64,000 nucleotides of DNA, taken from Mauremys mutica. Its lineage: Eukaryota > Chordata > Testudines > Geoemydidae. The DNA is taken from positions 7,595,053-7,659,052 of the forward strand of contig NC_059079.1 of assembly GCF_020497125.1 (NCBI RefSeq), given 5' to 3'. The position numbers and the translations under genes were made by a program. Below the pieces are notes generated by a model. The model worked only from the letters and a program-made list of their open reading frames with translations, was not told the DNA's origin and did no database searches. Below are positions 37,801-42,300 of the stretch, one piece after another (the first letter of the stretch is position 1; each line of letters starts with the position of its first letter).

Positions 37801-40409
37801 CTCGCCTGGTACATCCTAGGATTGCATTGGTCTTTTTTGCACCTGCATCGCATTAGTGGCTCATAGTCATCCTGTGATCAACCCCCATACCCAGGTCGTT
37901 CTTCTCCTCTATCACTTCCAACTGATGAGCTCCTAGTTTATATCAGCAATTCTTATTATTAGACCCTATCTTTGCACTTTGTACTATTGAATTTCATCCT
38001 GTTTCTGTTACTCAAGCCTTCAAGGTCATCCCGATCCTCCTAATATTCCGATCTGCCTCTGTATTGACAAGGCCTCCCAAATGTATCAGCAAATTCCTTT
38101 AGCACACGTCTAATTATTAGTTTATTAGAAAGAAAATAGCGCCCCCGCCCCTTCTCAGCATGGTCAGTGGTCTCCTTTGGAAAACCATCCAAAATTTCAG
38201 GTGCACGTTTTGAACCTAACCCTCCTGAGTCCACAAAACTGGAGAGCTCGCAAGATGGGAACGCACTCGTGAGATTTTCTACATCTCCTTAGTCTAGACT
38301 GGCCATGCTTGAATTCAACACAGCCTCAGAATGAAGAGGTGAGAAACAACAACAAAAGTTTTCCTCCATTTTTTTTTTAAATGGAGGCAGTTGGGATTCA
38401 AGTTTAGTGTAGCTGCTCAGGCTGCTGCTGTTGTTTCTTATCAATTCTTATTATACCTGACCCAGCTCATCTTTTTATAGCCTGACGGCATGGTAATTTG
38501 GTAATTAGCAATGATGGGGAAGGAAATGCAGAACAGCTTATATAACAGTTTAATGAGGTTTTGGTAACATGTTTTTTCAAGCTTTTATGACATGCTACCT
38601 TTCAAAGCGTGGAAGGAACAGCCAGTGACAATTAAAAGACATAATGCACACAGCGCTTCACTCCTGCTAAACAAGCCATGAGTTCTGTGTCAGCGACCAT
38701 GAAATCCGACAAGTTTTGTGGAAGTTGGGCGGTGGAGAAATAAGAAGGGTTTTTATTCATTAAGCAATAAATGCTTCATATGTCAATGAACTGGGATGAT
38801 TTAACCTCTTTGGAGGACAGATTTTCTTTGTCTTTTTTAGTTACATTTTAAGAATGCCTGGCTGAAGAGAGGCAGATTAGATTTGGGGCCTGAGTGCAGG
38901 GCTGGGATCCAGGGACATCTCAGTCCTAAATTGTAGCTGGGACACTGATTTGGGACAACTATTTTCCAAAGTGACCACTGGTTTTGGGTGCTCACCTTGA
39001 GATTCGTTATGCCTGATTGTCCAAGTAGCTGAGTGCCTGTAGCGCCTGGTCAGCTTCTGGGAGATATGGGAGCTTCTGGAAATGGTTCAAGCGGCGCATC
39101 CAAAATCGTAGGTGCAGAAAATCAGCAGCCACTGTGGTAAATCACCTAACCTCTTTGTAGCTCAGTTTCTGTACAACGTTATGCTCACTTGGCTACCTCC
39201 AGCCAGGGGCAAGGACTGATTCATGCTTGCTCAGCACCTGGAACATGTCAAGTGCTACTAATGTAACTTGCTCTTTTAAATGTTTTTTCATCTGGGTTTC
39301 AGCTAGCTTAGTTGTGCTGTGAGGGTGGCCTGGGCCATGCTGGTTAACCAGCTTACCGGTTCGTTTCCTCTGCAGCACTAACAAGGAGGTCTGGCGTTTG
39401 CTCTGTGCTCTTAGAAGAGAGCAACTTTTGAACCACACTCACGGTCATTTTTGGACTATTAATTCCTCTGGTTGGGGTGAATCCTTTAATGCAGAGCCAG
39501 GGGTGCTGGAATGTCCCTAAAAGTGGGGGCGGGGTCCATAGACACCTGAACTGTGGCCCCACCTCCTTACGCTGCCCCTTCCCCCCCGGGTCCCCACCCT
39601 CACGTTGCCCCTTCCATAGAGGCCCGGCCTTCACACCACCCCTTCCCTCAAGGCCCTGCCCTCACCCGGCCCCTTCCCCCTGTGGCCCCACACTCGTGTC
39701 ACCCATTCCCCCAAGACCCCACCCTCTTGCCACCTCTTTCTCCCAAGTTCCCGCCCTCACCCTGCCCCGTCCTCCTGAGGCCCCACCCTTTTCCCCAAGA
39801 CCCCGCCCTCTTGCCACCTCTTTCTCCTGAGGTCCCGCCCTCATGCCGCCCATTCCCCGCGAACCTCGCCCCCACTCCTCTCCACCCCCTGCCCCTGTCG
39901 CTCGCATTTACGGCTAGTAAAAAGTGGACGGGCATAGCCCCTGCGCAGAGCCATTCCTGAGCTGCAGCCAGTGGTTCCTGGACCTACCCTCAACTGAGAG
40001 GGTGAAGCCTTCCCTTCCATTGAGGATGTGGCTCAGTGTGGCTGGTTTTCACCCCGTACACCTCAAGCAGTAGTGCTGCATGGGAGATGTGAAGACAGGT
40101 GACACGGTGTATTTACGGCATGGGACAGGGGTGAGGCAAGCGGAATGCCCCAGCGTTTAGAATATGGGACTAATTCCCCCTCTGTCTGTATTTCCTGCAG
40201 CAGGGAGCCCTCCTTGCTGGAGGAAGTTATACTTCTGGTTCTGCGGGATCTCCAGCAGCCCGGGACCCACACTGACCAAGGAAGAGAAAGCAGTCCTGGA
40301 AAGGAAACTCACCAGCATTGTGGAAAAGCCCCTCTCAAAGACTGTTTGCAACATTAATGCTATAATCCTGCTAGCTATTAACGTCTTTCTGTGGGGATAC
40401 TTCGGCTGA
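6544..40409 (+). CDS. SLC5A9: SLC5A9 (SGLT4) sodium/sugar cotransporter, complete, 14 coding exons
   Basis: Na+-coupled hexose transporter of the SLC5/SSF family, expected in the apical plasma membrane of kidney or gut epithelium. Joined exons: 6544-6672, 8113-8184, 13086-13190, 15567-15731, 18804-18909, 19698-19778, 20614-20819, 21837-21972, 23770-23877, 24475-24625, 25848-26016, 27748-27963, 36570-36729 and 40201-40409. They total 2013 nt, stay in frame throughout and predict 670 aa; human SGLT4 is about 681 aa. Every intron is GT-AG. Residues matching the SGLT1 sugar site are Asn76, Glu100, Lys314 and Gln450, but Leu81 stands where SGLT1 has His83, as I recall for SGLT4. An N-glycosylation sequon (NTT) lies at 245-247. 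Similarity runs the whole length, including the C-terminal WGYFG end, and favours SLC5A9 over SLC5A1, A2, A10 and A11. The gene looks intact. Its product name comes from recalled family sequences, not a search. Confidence 0.93.
6673..8112 (+). other. SLC5A9 intron 1
   Basis: A 1440-bp intron (GTGAGT...TTTTTCAG). I recognise no repeat with confidence and no other gene. Confidence 0.6.
8113..8184 (+). CDS. SLC5A9: SLC5A9 exon 2
   Basis: It encodes residues 44-67, the intracellular loop with the SLC5-typical [10 protein letters not shown] motif. The acceptor is TTTTTCAG and the donor GTGAGT; both ends are phase 0. At 72 nt it is the smallest coding exon. Confidence 0.93.
9170..9285 (+). repeat. 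tRNA-derived SINE relic (MIR-like)
   Basis: It contains a degenerate A-box-like GGCCGAGTGGTTAGAAC and a decayed B-box region, followed by the CTGGCAAGTTGCTTA segment typical of CORE-SINEs. It is too diverged to be a tRNA gene. Confidence 0.55.
9921..9957 (+). mobile_element. CR1 3' terminal fragment, sense orientation
   Basis: GGTCCCTTCCAACTC followed by GATATTCTATGATTCTGTGA is the characteristic CR1 3' end with its 8-bp microsatellite tail. It is 5'-truncated to a few tens of bases. Confidence 0.7.
10341..10991. mobile_element. 635-bp non-autonomous hAT element with 8-bp TSD
   Basis: The element at 10349-10983 has inverted ends CAGGGATGAGCAAACT and AGTTTGCCCACCCCTG. Flanking direct repeats are GGATAAAC (10341-10348) and GGATAAGC (10984-10991), 7 of 8 matching. 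The interior is G/C-rich with CCTGCACCC units like those at 5747-5996. It encodes no transposase. Confidence 0.85.
11118..11308 (-). mobile_element. tRNA-headed SINE with CR1-like tail, copy 1
   Basis: On the minus strand it starts with a tRNA-like AGCTTAGTAGCTTGAGCAT head. It ends with a CR1-like CTGGACTCAATGACCTTTC tail and AGATAGG/ATCTCC terminal units. A near-identical copy lies at 27041-27232. Confidence 0.75.
13086..13190 (+). CDS. SLC5A9: SLC5A9 exon 3 (Na+/sugar site helix)
   Basis: It encodes residues 68-102 with the broken-helix motif [15 protein letters not shown] and the FEWN motif. Asn76 and Glu100 align with SGLT1 Asn78 and Glu102. Leu81 replaces SGLT1 His83, a sugar-contact residue. 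The acceptor is TTTCAG, the donor GTAAGA, phase 0. Confidence 0.95.
13540..14133. mobile_element. older repeat with GGGTTGCC ends, interrupted by a hAT insertion
   Basis: Inverted ends GTAGGGTTGCCAAC and GTGGGCAACCCTAC bound the unit. A TA flanks each GGGTTGCC end, which would suit a mariner-type insertion, but this is not certain. It is split by the element at 13748-14108. Confidence 0.5.
13740..14116. mobile_element. hAT (Charlie-like) element with perfect 8-bp TSD
   Basis: The element at 13748-14108 begins TAGTAGTCCTCAACCAGGGG and ends AAAGGTTGCAAACCCCTG. Perfect duplications TAATAAGG lie at 13740-13747 and 14109-14116. It is about 361 bp and non-coding. Confidence 0.8.
14940..15035 (-). 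mobile_element. CR1 3' end fragment, antisense
   Basis: TAGAATCATAGAATATCAGG, then the GGGACCTCAGGAGGT and TCTAGTCCAACCCCCTGCTC blocks, are the antisense CR1 3' terminus. The fragment stops after about 95 bp. Confidence 0.85.
15567..15731 (+). CDS. SLC5A9: SLC5A9 exon 4
   Basis: It encodes residues 103-157: the membrane helix after FEWN, the [16 protein letters not shown] segment, the KKRFGG loop and the next helix. The acceptor is CATTGCCAG and the donor GTATGT; both ends are phase 0. Confidence 0.95.
16396..16680 (-). mobile_element. CR1 3' fragment, antisense
   Basis: About 285 bp of the CR1 3' end: ATCATAGAATATCAGGG, GACCAATCCCCAACTAAATC and CACCACCTCCCTAG blocks. On the minus strand this is the reverse-transcriptase C-terminal tail and 3' UTR. 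Confidence 0.88.
16685..16975. mobile_element. Harbinger-like miniature element with nested hairpins
   Basis: Inverted ends GGGCTGGTCTACACT and AGTGTAGACGTGGCC, 291 bp. Flanks TAA and GAA fit a decayed 3-bp Harbinger duplication. The interior has three inverted repeats: about 16721-16777, 16887-16919, and a perfect 10-bp stem with a 3-nt loop at 16940-16962. Confidence 0.65.
17011..17080. repeat. short palindromic repeat
   Basis: GGCCTGGATCCTCA at the left and TGAGGATCTGGGCCC at the right form an inverted pair. Half copies recur at about 15115, 26540-26590 and 33080-33110. Confidence 0.55.
18804..18909 (+). CDS. SLC5A9: SLC5A9 exon 5
   Basis: It encodes residues 158-192, TDIFSGALF onward to VYTIAG, including the start of the sodium:solute symporter signature. 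The acceptor region reads CAGACAG. The first AG is chosen because it restores the conserved Lys-Ile-Ser-Thr-Asp-Ile junction; the second would shift the frame. The donor is GTAATG and the exon ends in phase 1. Confidence 0.93.
19194..19382 (-). pseudogene. Penelope-like element reverse transcriptase relic
   Basis: On the minus strand, one frame reads [14 protein letters not shown] and then [18 protein letters not shown]. These match the Neptune-type Penelope-like RT region just before the thumb. The frame starts without ATG. The fragment is about 60 codons with no catalytic motifs left. Identification is by recalled family pattern. Confidence 0.7.
19395..19690 (+). repeat. dispersed repeat with GAAGAGCTCTG...GCTCGAAAGC module
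   Basis: A widely dispersed amniote repeat recognised by GACTTAACAGAGAGACTAG, CCACCTTGTATTTAGCTT, the CTGAGGAAGAGCTC/GCTCGAAAGC module and the ACCAACAGAAGTTGG and ATATTACCTCACCCA end. Its class is uncertain; it lies antisense to the Penelope-like fragment next to it. Confidence 0.6.
19698..19778 (+). CDS. SLC5A9: SLC5A9 exon 6
   Basis: It completes the GG(L/M)-type symporter signature and encodes [16 protein letters not shown] and the following helix (residues 193-219). The acceptor is CCCTACAG and the donor GTAAGA. The exon is phase 1 at both ends. Confidence 0.93.
19779..20613 (+). other. SLC5A9 intron 6
   Basis: An 835-bp intron with purine-rich sequence at 20500-20560. No repeat was identified with confidence. 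Confidence 0.5.
20614..20819 (+). CDS. SLC5A9: SLC5A9 exon 7 (glycosylated loop and WCWCTDQ)
   Basis: It encodes residues 220-288: the large extracellular loop with the sequon Asn245-Thr-Thr, the [11 protein letters not shown] motif, and the helix ending ATWCWCTDQ, the SGLT tryptophan/aspartate motif. The acceptor is CTTCTCAG, the donor GTAAAG. It ends in phase 0. Confidence 0.95.
20820..21836 (+). other. SLC5A9 intron 7
   Basis: A 1017-bp intron. About 21120-21240 resembles a decayed tRNA-derived SINE (CTGTTCCCGGCTCGGCC region). Nothing else was recognised. Confidence 0.5.
21837..21972 (+). CDS. SLC5A9: SLC5A9 exon 8
   Basis: It encodes residues 289-333, [18 protein letters not shown] through the [11 protein letters not shown] helix. 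Lys314 in the GYLK motif aligns with SGLT1 Lys321, a sugar-site residue. The acceptor is GACTGCAG, the donor GTAAGC. It ends in phase 1. Confidence 0.95.
22284..22671. mobile_element. non-autonomous DNA element with TATGTTTAGACTGCA ends
   Basis: The left end GGGTATGTTTAGACTGCA and right end TGCAATGTAGACAGACGCAT are imperfect inverted repeats about 390 bp apart. The interior is built of GCCCAGG/TGAGCCC-rich motifs. Probably Harbinger-like; the target duplication was not resolved. Confidence 0.5.
22792..23146. mobile_element. 339-bp hAT element with perfect 8-bp TSD
   Basis: The element at 22800-23138 has ends CAGAGCCGGCTTTA and TAAAGCCGGCCCTG (one mismatch). Perfect duplications GTTCTGCA lie at 22792-22799 and 23139-23146. 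The interior has GCCACCGAA/CCGGAGCG repeats shared with 31697-31861. Confidence 0.88.
23430..23515 (+). repeat. tRNA-like SINE head fragment
   Basis: It has a good B-box (GGTTCAATCCT) after CCTGAGGTCCCA but no intact tRNA cloverleaf. Confidence 0.45.
23770..23877 (+). CDS. SLC5A9: SLC5A9 exon 9 (cysteine-rich loop)
   Basis: It encodes residues 334-369, an extracellular loop with four cysteines ([19 protein letters not shown]), then LVMGLMPVG. This cysteine spacing is conserved among SGLTs. The acceptor is TGCTACAG, the donor GTGAGA, phase 1 at both ends. Confidence 0.95.
23878..24474 (+). other. SLC5A9 intron 9
   Basis: A 597-bp intron. About 24110-24330 is an A/T-rich decayed repeat resembling 3090-3320. 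Confidence 0.5.
24475..24625 (+). CDS. SLC5A9: SLC5A9 exon 10 (Na2-site helix)
   Basis: It encodes residues 370-419 with [19 protein letters not shown], the serine-rich Na+-site segment, and the [15 protein letters not shown] cytoplasmic loop. The acceptor is TTTCCCAG. The donor is CAG|GTCCTC, a poor match beyond the GT. It is chosen because joining to exon 11 restores the conserved VGRVFV junction (phase 2). Confidence 0.9.
24626..25847 (+). other. SLC5A9 intron 10
   Basis: A 1.2-kb intron that opens with the weak donor GTCCTC. It holds a CR1-like fragment (24733-24840) and a MIR-like fragment (about 25120-25225). Confidence 0.6.
24733..24840 (-). mobile_element. diverged CR1 fragment, antisense
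   Basis: TAGGATTCATAGATTCCAAG, GGAGGGACCACTGTG and AGAGCATATCTTTTAGA are the antisense 3' end of an older CR1 subfamily. Confidence 0.6.
25848..26016 (+). CDS. SLC5A9: SLC5A9 exon 11 (sugar-site glutamine)
   Basis: It encodes residues 420-476, including the [18 protein letters not shown] motif. Phe446 and Gln450 align with SGLT1 Phe453 and Gln457. The acceptor is GTTTTCCAG, the donor GTAAGT. It ends in phase 0 after NEP. Confidence 0.95.
26017..27747 (+). other. SLC5A9 intron 11
   Basis: A 1.7-kb intron with a (GT)11 microsatellite at 26069-26090, palindromic repeat halves (about 26540-26650) and a SINE copy at 27041-27232. Confidence 0.6.
27041..27232 (-). mobile_element. tRNA-headed SINE with CR1-like tail, copy 2
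   Basis: Same organisation as 11118-11308. The minus-strand head AGCTCAGTGGTTTGAGCAT is closer to a tRNA. The tail has CTGGACTCAATGACCTTTC and ends in ATCTCC units. Confidence 0.78.
27748..27963 (+). CDS. SLC5A9: SLC5A9 exon 12
   Basis: It encodes residues 477-548: [14 protein letters not shown] helix, the extracellular [11 protein letters not shown] loop, the HYLYFA helix and TPPIPEEK. The acceptor is TTCTTTGCAG, the donor GTAAGC, phase 0. The 5' end of an open frame extends upstream to 27601, but that part is intron. Confidence 0.95.
28689..28855. mobile_element. mariner-like miniature element with TA flanks
   Basis: Ends CACCTCTACCCC and GGGGAAGAGGTG are flanked by TA on both sides. The interior repeats ATATAACGCG/ATAACACG, a common turtle repeat. 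Confidence 0.7.
29272..29645 (-). mobile_element. CR1 3' part with RT C-terminal remnant
   Basis: It is antisense on the + strand. The minus strand stays open over 29349-29750 and reads [32 protein letters not shown] and [11 protein letters not shown], the CR1 ORF2 C-terminal tail. The 5' end is truncated near 29645. Confidence 0.85.
29957..30169 (+). mobile_element. turtle-type tRNA-derived SINE
   Basis: It has a decayed tRNA-like head, the body GTGCCTCAGTTTCTCCAGCT, AAAATGGGGATAATGCTACT and GAGATCTACTGAGGAAAAC, and an ATTATTATTAT tail. This matches the tortoise polymerase-III SINE and is a main reason for the turtle call. Confidence 0.85.
30225..30325. repeat. palindromic miniature repeat
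   Basis: GGGCCAGACCCTCAGC and GGCATAGCTGCATTGAC face an inverted GGAGCGATGCCGATTTACAC half. Single halves recur at 15891-15968, 26597-26650 and 44205-44250. Confidence 0.6.
30393..30566. mobile_element. 158-bp hAT miniature element with perfect 8-bp TSD
   Basis: The element at 30401-30558 starts CAGGGCTGCCCGGGG and ends CTCTGGGCGGCCCTG. Perfect duplications ATGTTAGA lie at 30393-30400 and 30559-30566. Confidence 0.88.
31296..31440. repeat. palindromic pair of tRNA-like SINE heads
   Basis: A + strand head (GTTAGGGCACTCGCTTGGGA, GACCTGGATTCAGGTCC) faces an inverted head (minus strand GTGGTTAACTCACTTACCC, GGGGAGACCTGCCTTCAAA). The two arms are diverged copies of each other. Confidence 0.6.
31697..31861. 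repeat. GC-rich inverted repeat of a hAT-family interior
   Basis: TTTTACTCACCCGGCAGCGC and GCGCCGCCGGGTGAGTAAAA form the two arms of a roughly 165-bp hairpin. Its sequence matches the interior of the element at 22800-23138. Confidence 0.6.
34808..34875. repeat. compound (GA)n(GT)n(GA)n microsatellite
   Basis: About 68 bp of GA, then GT, then GA dinucleotides. Overlapping open frames here are low-complexity artefacts. Confidence 0.95.
36570..36729 (+). CDS. SLC5A9: SLC5A9 exon 13 (cytoplasmic loop)
   Basis: It encodes residues 549-601. LTWWTR at the start is the conserved SGLT motif after helix 13. The rest is an acidic Ser/Glu-rich loop ([16 protein letters not shown]) that diverges between species. 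The acceptor is GCATCCAG, the donor GTAGGT. It ends in phase 1. Confidence 0.92.
37420..38060 (-). mobile_element. CR1-family LINE fragment with RT C-terminal remnant
   Basis: The minus strand encodes [20 protein letters not shown] and [19 protein letters not shown], the conserved CR1 RT thumb/C-terminal region. The 3' end (GATGGTCTAGCTCAGCAG on the minus strand) is near 37420. It is a different, older subfamily from the copies at 16396 and 29272. Confidence 0.85.
39545..39905. repeat. C-rich degenerate minisatellite
   Basis: Imperfect 25-35 bp units of the form CCCGCCCTCANNNTGCCCCTTCCCCC. The strand asymmetry gives long chance open frames on both strands. It lies within a dispersed element (GGGGTGCTGGAA at the left, AGTAAAAAGTGGACGGGCAT at the right). 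Confidence 0.65.
40201..40409 (+). CDS. SLC5A9: SLC5A9 exon 14 (C-terminal helix and stop)
   Basis: It encodes residues 602-670 and TGA. It carries the tryptophan/cysteine motif RKLYFWFCG, a charged loop ([16 protein letters not shown]) and the final helix ending NVFLWGYFG. The acceptor is a tandem CAGCAG after TTTCCTG, so two transcripts differing by one alanine codon are possible. Confidence 0.93.
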
Positions 40410-40439
40410 TACTTGGGCTGGTTTGGCTTTGATTTAGAA

Positions 40440-40560
40440 TATCGCAGTAATGCTTAGAGACGTCCAGCAGGTCAGGGCCACATTGTTCTAGGTGCCGTGC
40501 ATACAGCACCTGGAATTCCCTGCCCCAAAGAGCTCACAATCTCGAAGACCAAACCTAGCG
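40440..40560 (+). repeat. ancient SINE fragment in the SLC5A9 3' region
   Basis: CTAGGTGCCGTGCATACAGC followed by CCTGCCCCAAAGAGCTCACA is a widespread amniote repeat. It falls 30-150 bp after the stop codon, so it is probably part of the 3' UTR. Confidence 0.55.
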
Positions 40561-40779
40561 GGCAGGGCTAGCATAGTATTTACCAGAGAGGGTTTTTAGC
40601 AGGTAAAATCATGTTTTTTTTGTCACCTAGGGAAAAATTAGTTAGCCCCAGTTTACAACATTTTCTATTTTTTAAATTGTTTTATCATCCCCCATCACAC
40701 TTAGTTGTAGTTACATATTCAAATTGCATTACATAGTCAAATAAGGCACTAGATTAGGAGATTAATTTAGGGATGTACA

Positions 40780-40785
40780 AATAAA
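40780..40785 (+). terminator. candidate SLC5A9 polyadenylation signal
   Basis: This is the first AATAAA I found downstream of the stop codon, about 370 bp after TGA. It would make a short 3' UTR that includes the ancient repeat at 40440-40560. No transcript evidence is available. Confidence 0.35.
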
Positions 40786-41079
40786 CAAGTCAAATTTCAG
40801 TGACCATAATACTAATATATGTAATTATAATAGGGTCAGAATGTCTGTAAACAACTTAGTTTGGTATTTTCTCCAGGAAGTTATATAGGCCATGACTCCT
40901 TTCAGTTTTCAACATTATATACCCCAAAGTCAAAACCATTCAGTAATAATAACACAGAGTTGTAGCCATGAAACATTAAGCAATCAGAAGCATGCAACCC
41001 TGTGGACAACCTGAACCTTTTCTCAGTTTTGAATGGATGTAGCCAAAGTCTGAAAAGATTCATGCTATGCTTGCTGAAT

Positions 41080-42300
41080 TTGCACCACCAGTTCTGTGAA
41101 GTCAGAGGGAATCTCAGCCTTCTTCAGATTTTTTCCACCATGTTAAAGTGGAAACTTTTTCCTTGATAGCGGATGAAAATATCCATTTTGGTTACAGTGA
41201 GTCTTCTGTGTAAAATGCAAGTAAATATGGCAGAAAGTCAGGATTTTTGCTCAGCAGCTCCTGCTTGCAATTTCTTCTTGTTCCAATGACACATTTCTTG
41301 CCTGCGTATTTTGGATGCAGGAGGTCGGCCAACATTTGTAATTGCCTCAGGAACTCTCTTGGGTACGTCTGTTTTATGTGGGGCAAGATCTTCATTTATC
41401 AGTAAATCCAACCATCCGTCTCATGCACCAGTATGTCAAGTGCCACAGAAACTGAATTGAATCGACTGATCAAGTTATTTGCTTCTCAGTAAATCCTTTA
41501 CTCATTAATTACACTGAACACTCGATCTTTAAATTCCGCCTCTTGATCACTCATAATCCTGAGCTAACGGGGCCAATTTTTGAACATACGTTTCCAGGCA
41601 TGTTGTTTGACTGTTCCATTGTGAGTTACCAGGGACTTGGGGGTTTACAGAACTTGACAGTCTTAACCAGGCTCCAGGTGATTACGAAAATACTTTTGTA
41701 AATCGACCACAGGTTTCATCAAAGCACTCGGCGTAAGGGCTTGTCCAACTAGATTGAGCCAATGTGATGCACATCCATACGTAGCCAACGTGTGGTTATC
41801 TTGTTCCAAATCACTGCCCATACTTGGCATTGTTTTCTCACTGTCTGCCGAGTAGCTCTTAACACAACCGTACCGTTCATTGCTAATGCCTTGGCTTCTT
41901 TTGTCCGTGTAGCACAATACTTTCCAGTCTTCTTATTGCTTCTAGTATCAACTGCTGATACACAAGCCACAGTTAGCTATCAATGGGACAATGTGCACGT
42001 TACGCCAGCCACCTTGTATTAATGGCCCCGCTTTTCCATATCTTGTTGTGTGCTTCCACCTTTAAGCCATCAGTAACTGCATCTAAGCGTTTACCTGCCT
42101 TGTAGCCTGGCCTTAGACAGCTGATCAGTGCTTGAAAAAATTGGCTGTTCAGTAACTGAAAAGGGAATATTACAGCCATAGAACAGTTCTGCAGTTTTCA
42201 GGGCTACCTTTTGTTTCAGGTCTGGCTTTTTTTTTTTTTTGTGTGTGTGTGCCAAACAGATGCATGTGTGATTGAAAAAAACGTGACACTTCCTCCTCAT
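41080..42300 (-). pseudogene. hAT transposase pseudogene
   Basis: Minus-strand fragments in several frames read LFYGCNIPFSVTEQPIF, SMGSDLEQDNHTLATYGCAS, HWLNLVGQALTPSALMKPVV and DLQKYFRNH, then PREFLRQLQMLADLLHPKYA. Order and content match a vertebrate hAT transposase from the N-terminal region into the catalytic domain. Stops and frameshifts show it is dead. A T-tract with GT repeats (about 42226-42250) interrupts the 5' part. Terminal inverted repeats were not found. Confidence 0.8.

Larger units (their letters stand above)
36730..40200 (+). other. SLC5A9 intron 13
   Basis: A 3.5-kb intron with a hAT end fragment (about 37310-37420), a CR1 copy and a C-rich minisatellite. Non-repetitive AT-rich sequence occupies 38300-38860. 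Confidence 0.6.

Noticed and set aside
6544..40409. Assignment as SLC5A1, SLC5A2, SLC5A10 or SLC5A11
   Set aside because: The SGLFIG motif, loop sequences and C-terminal WGYFG end fit SLC5A9 best, and the probable SPATA6 neighbour agrees.
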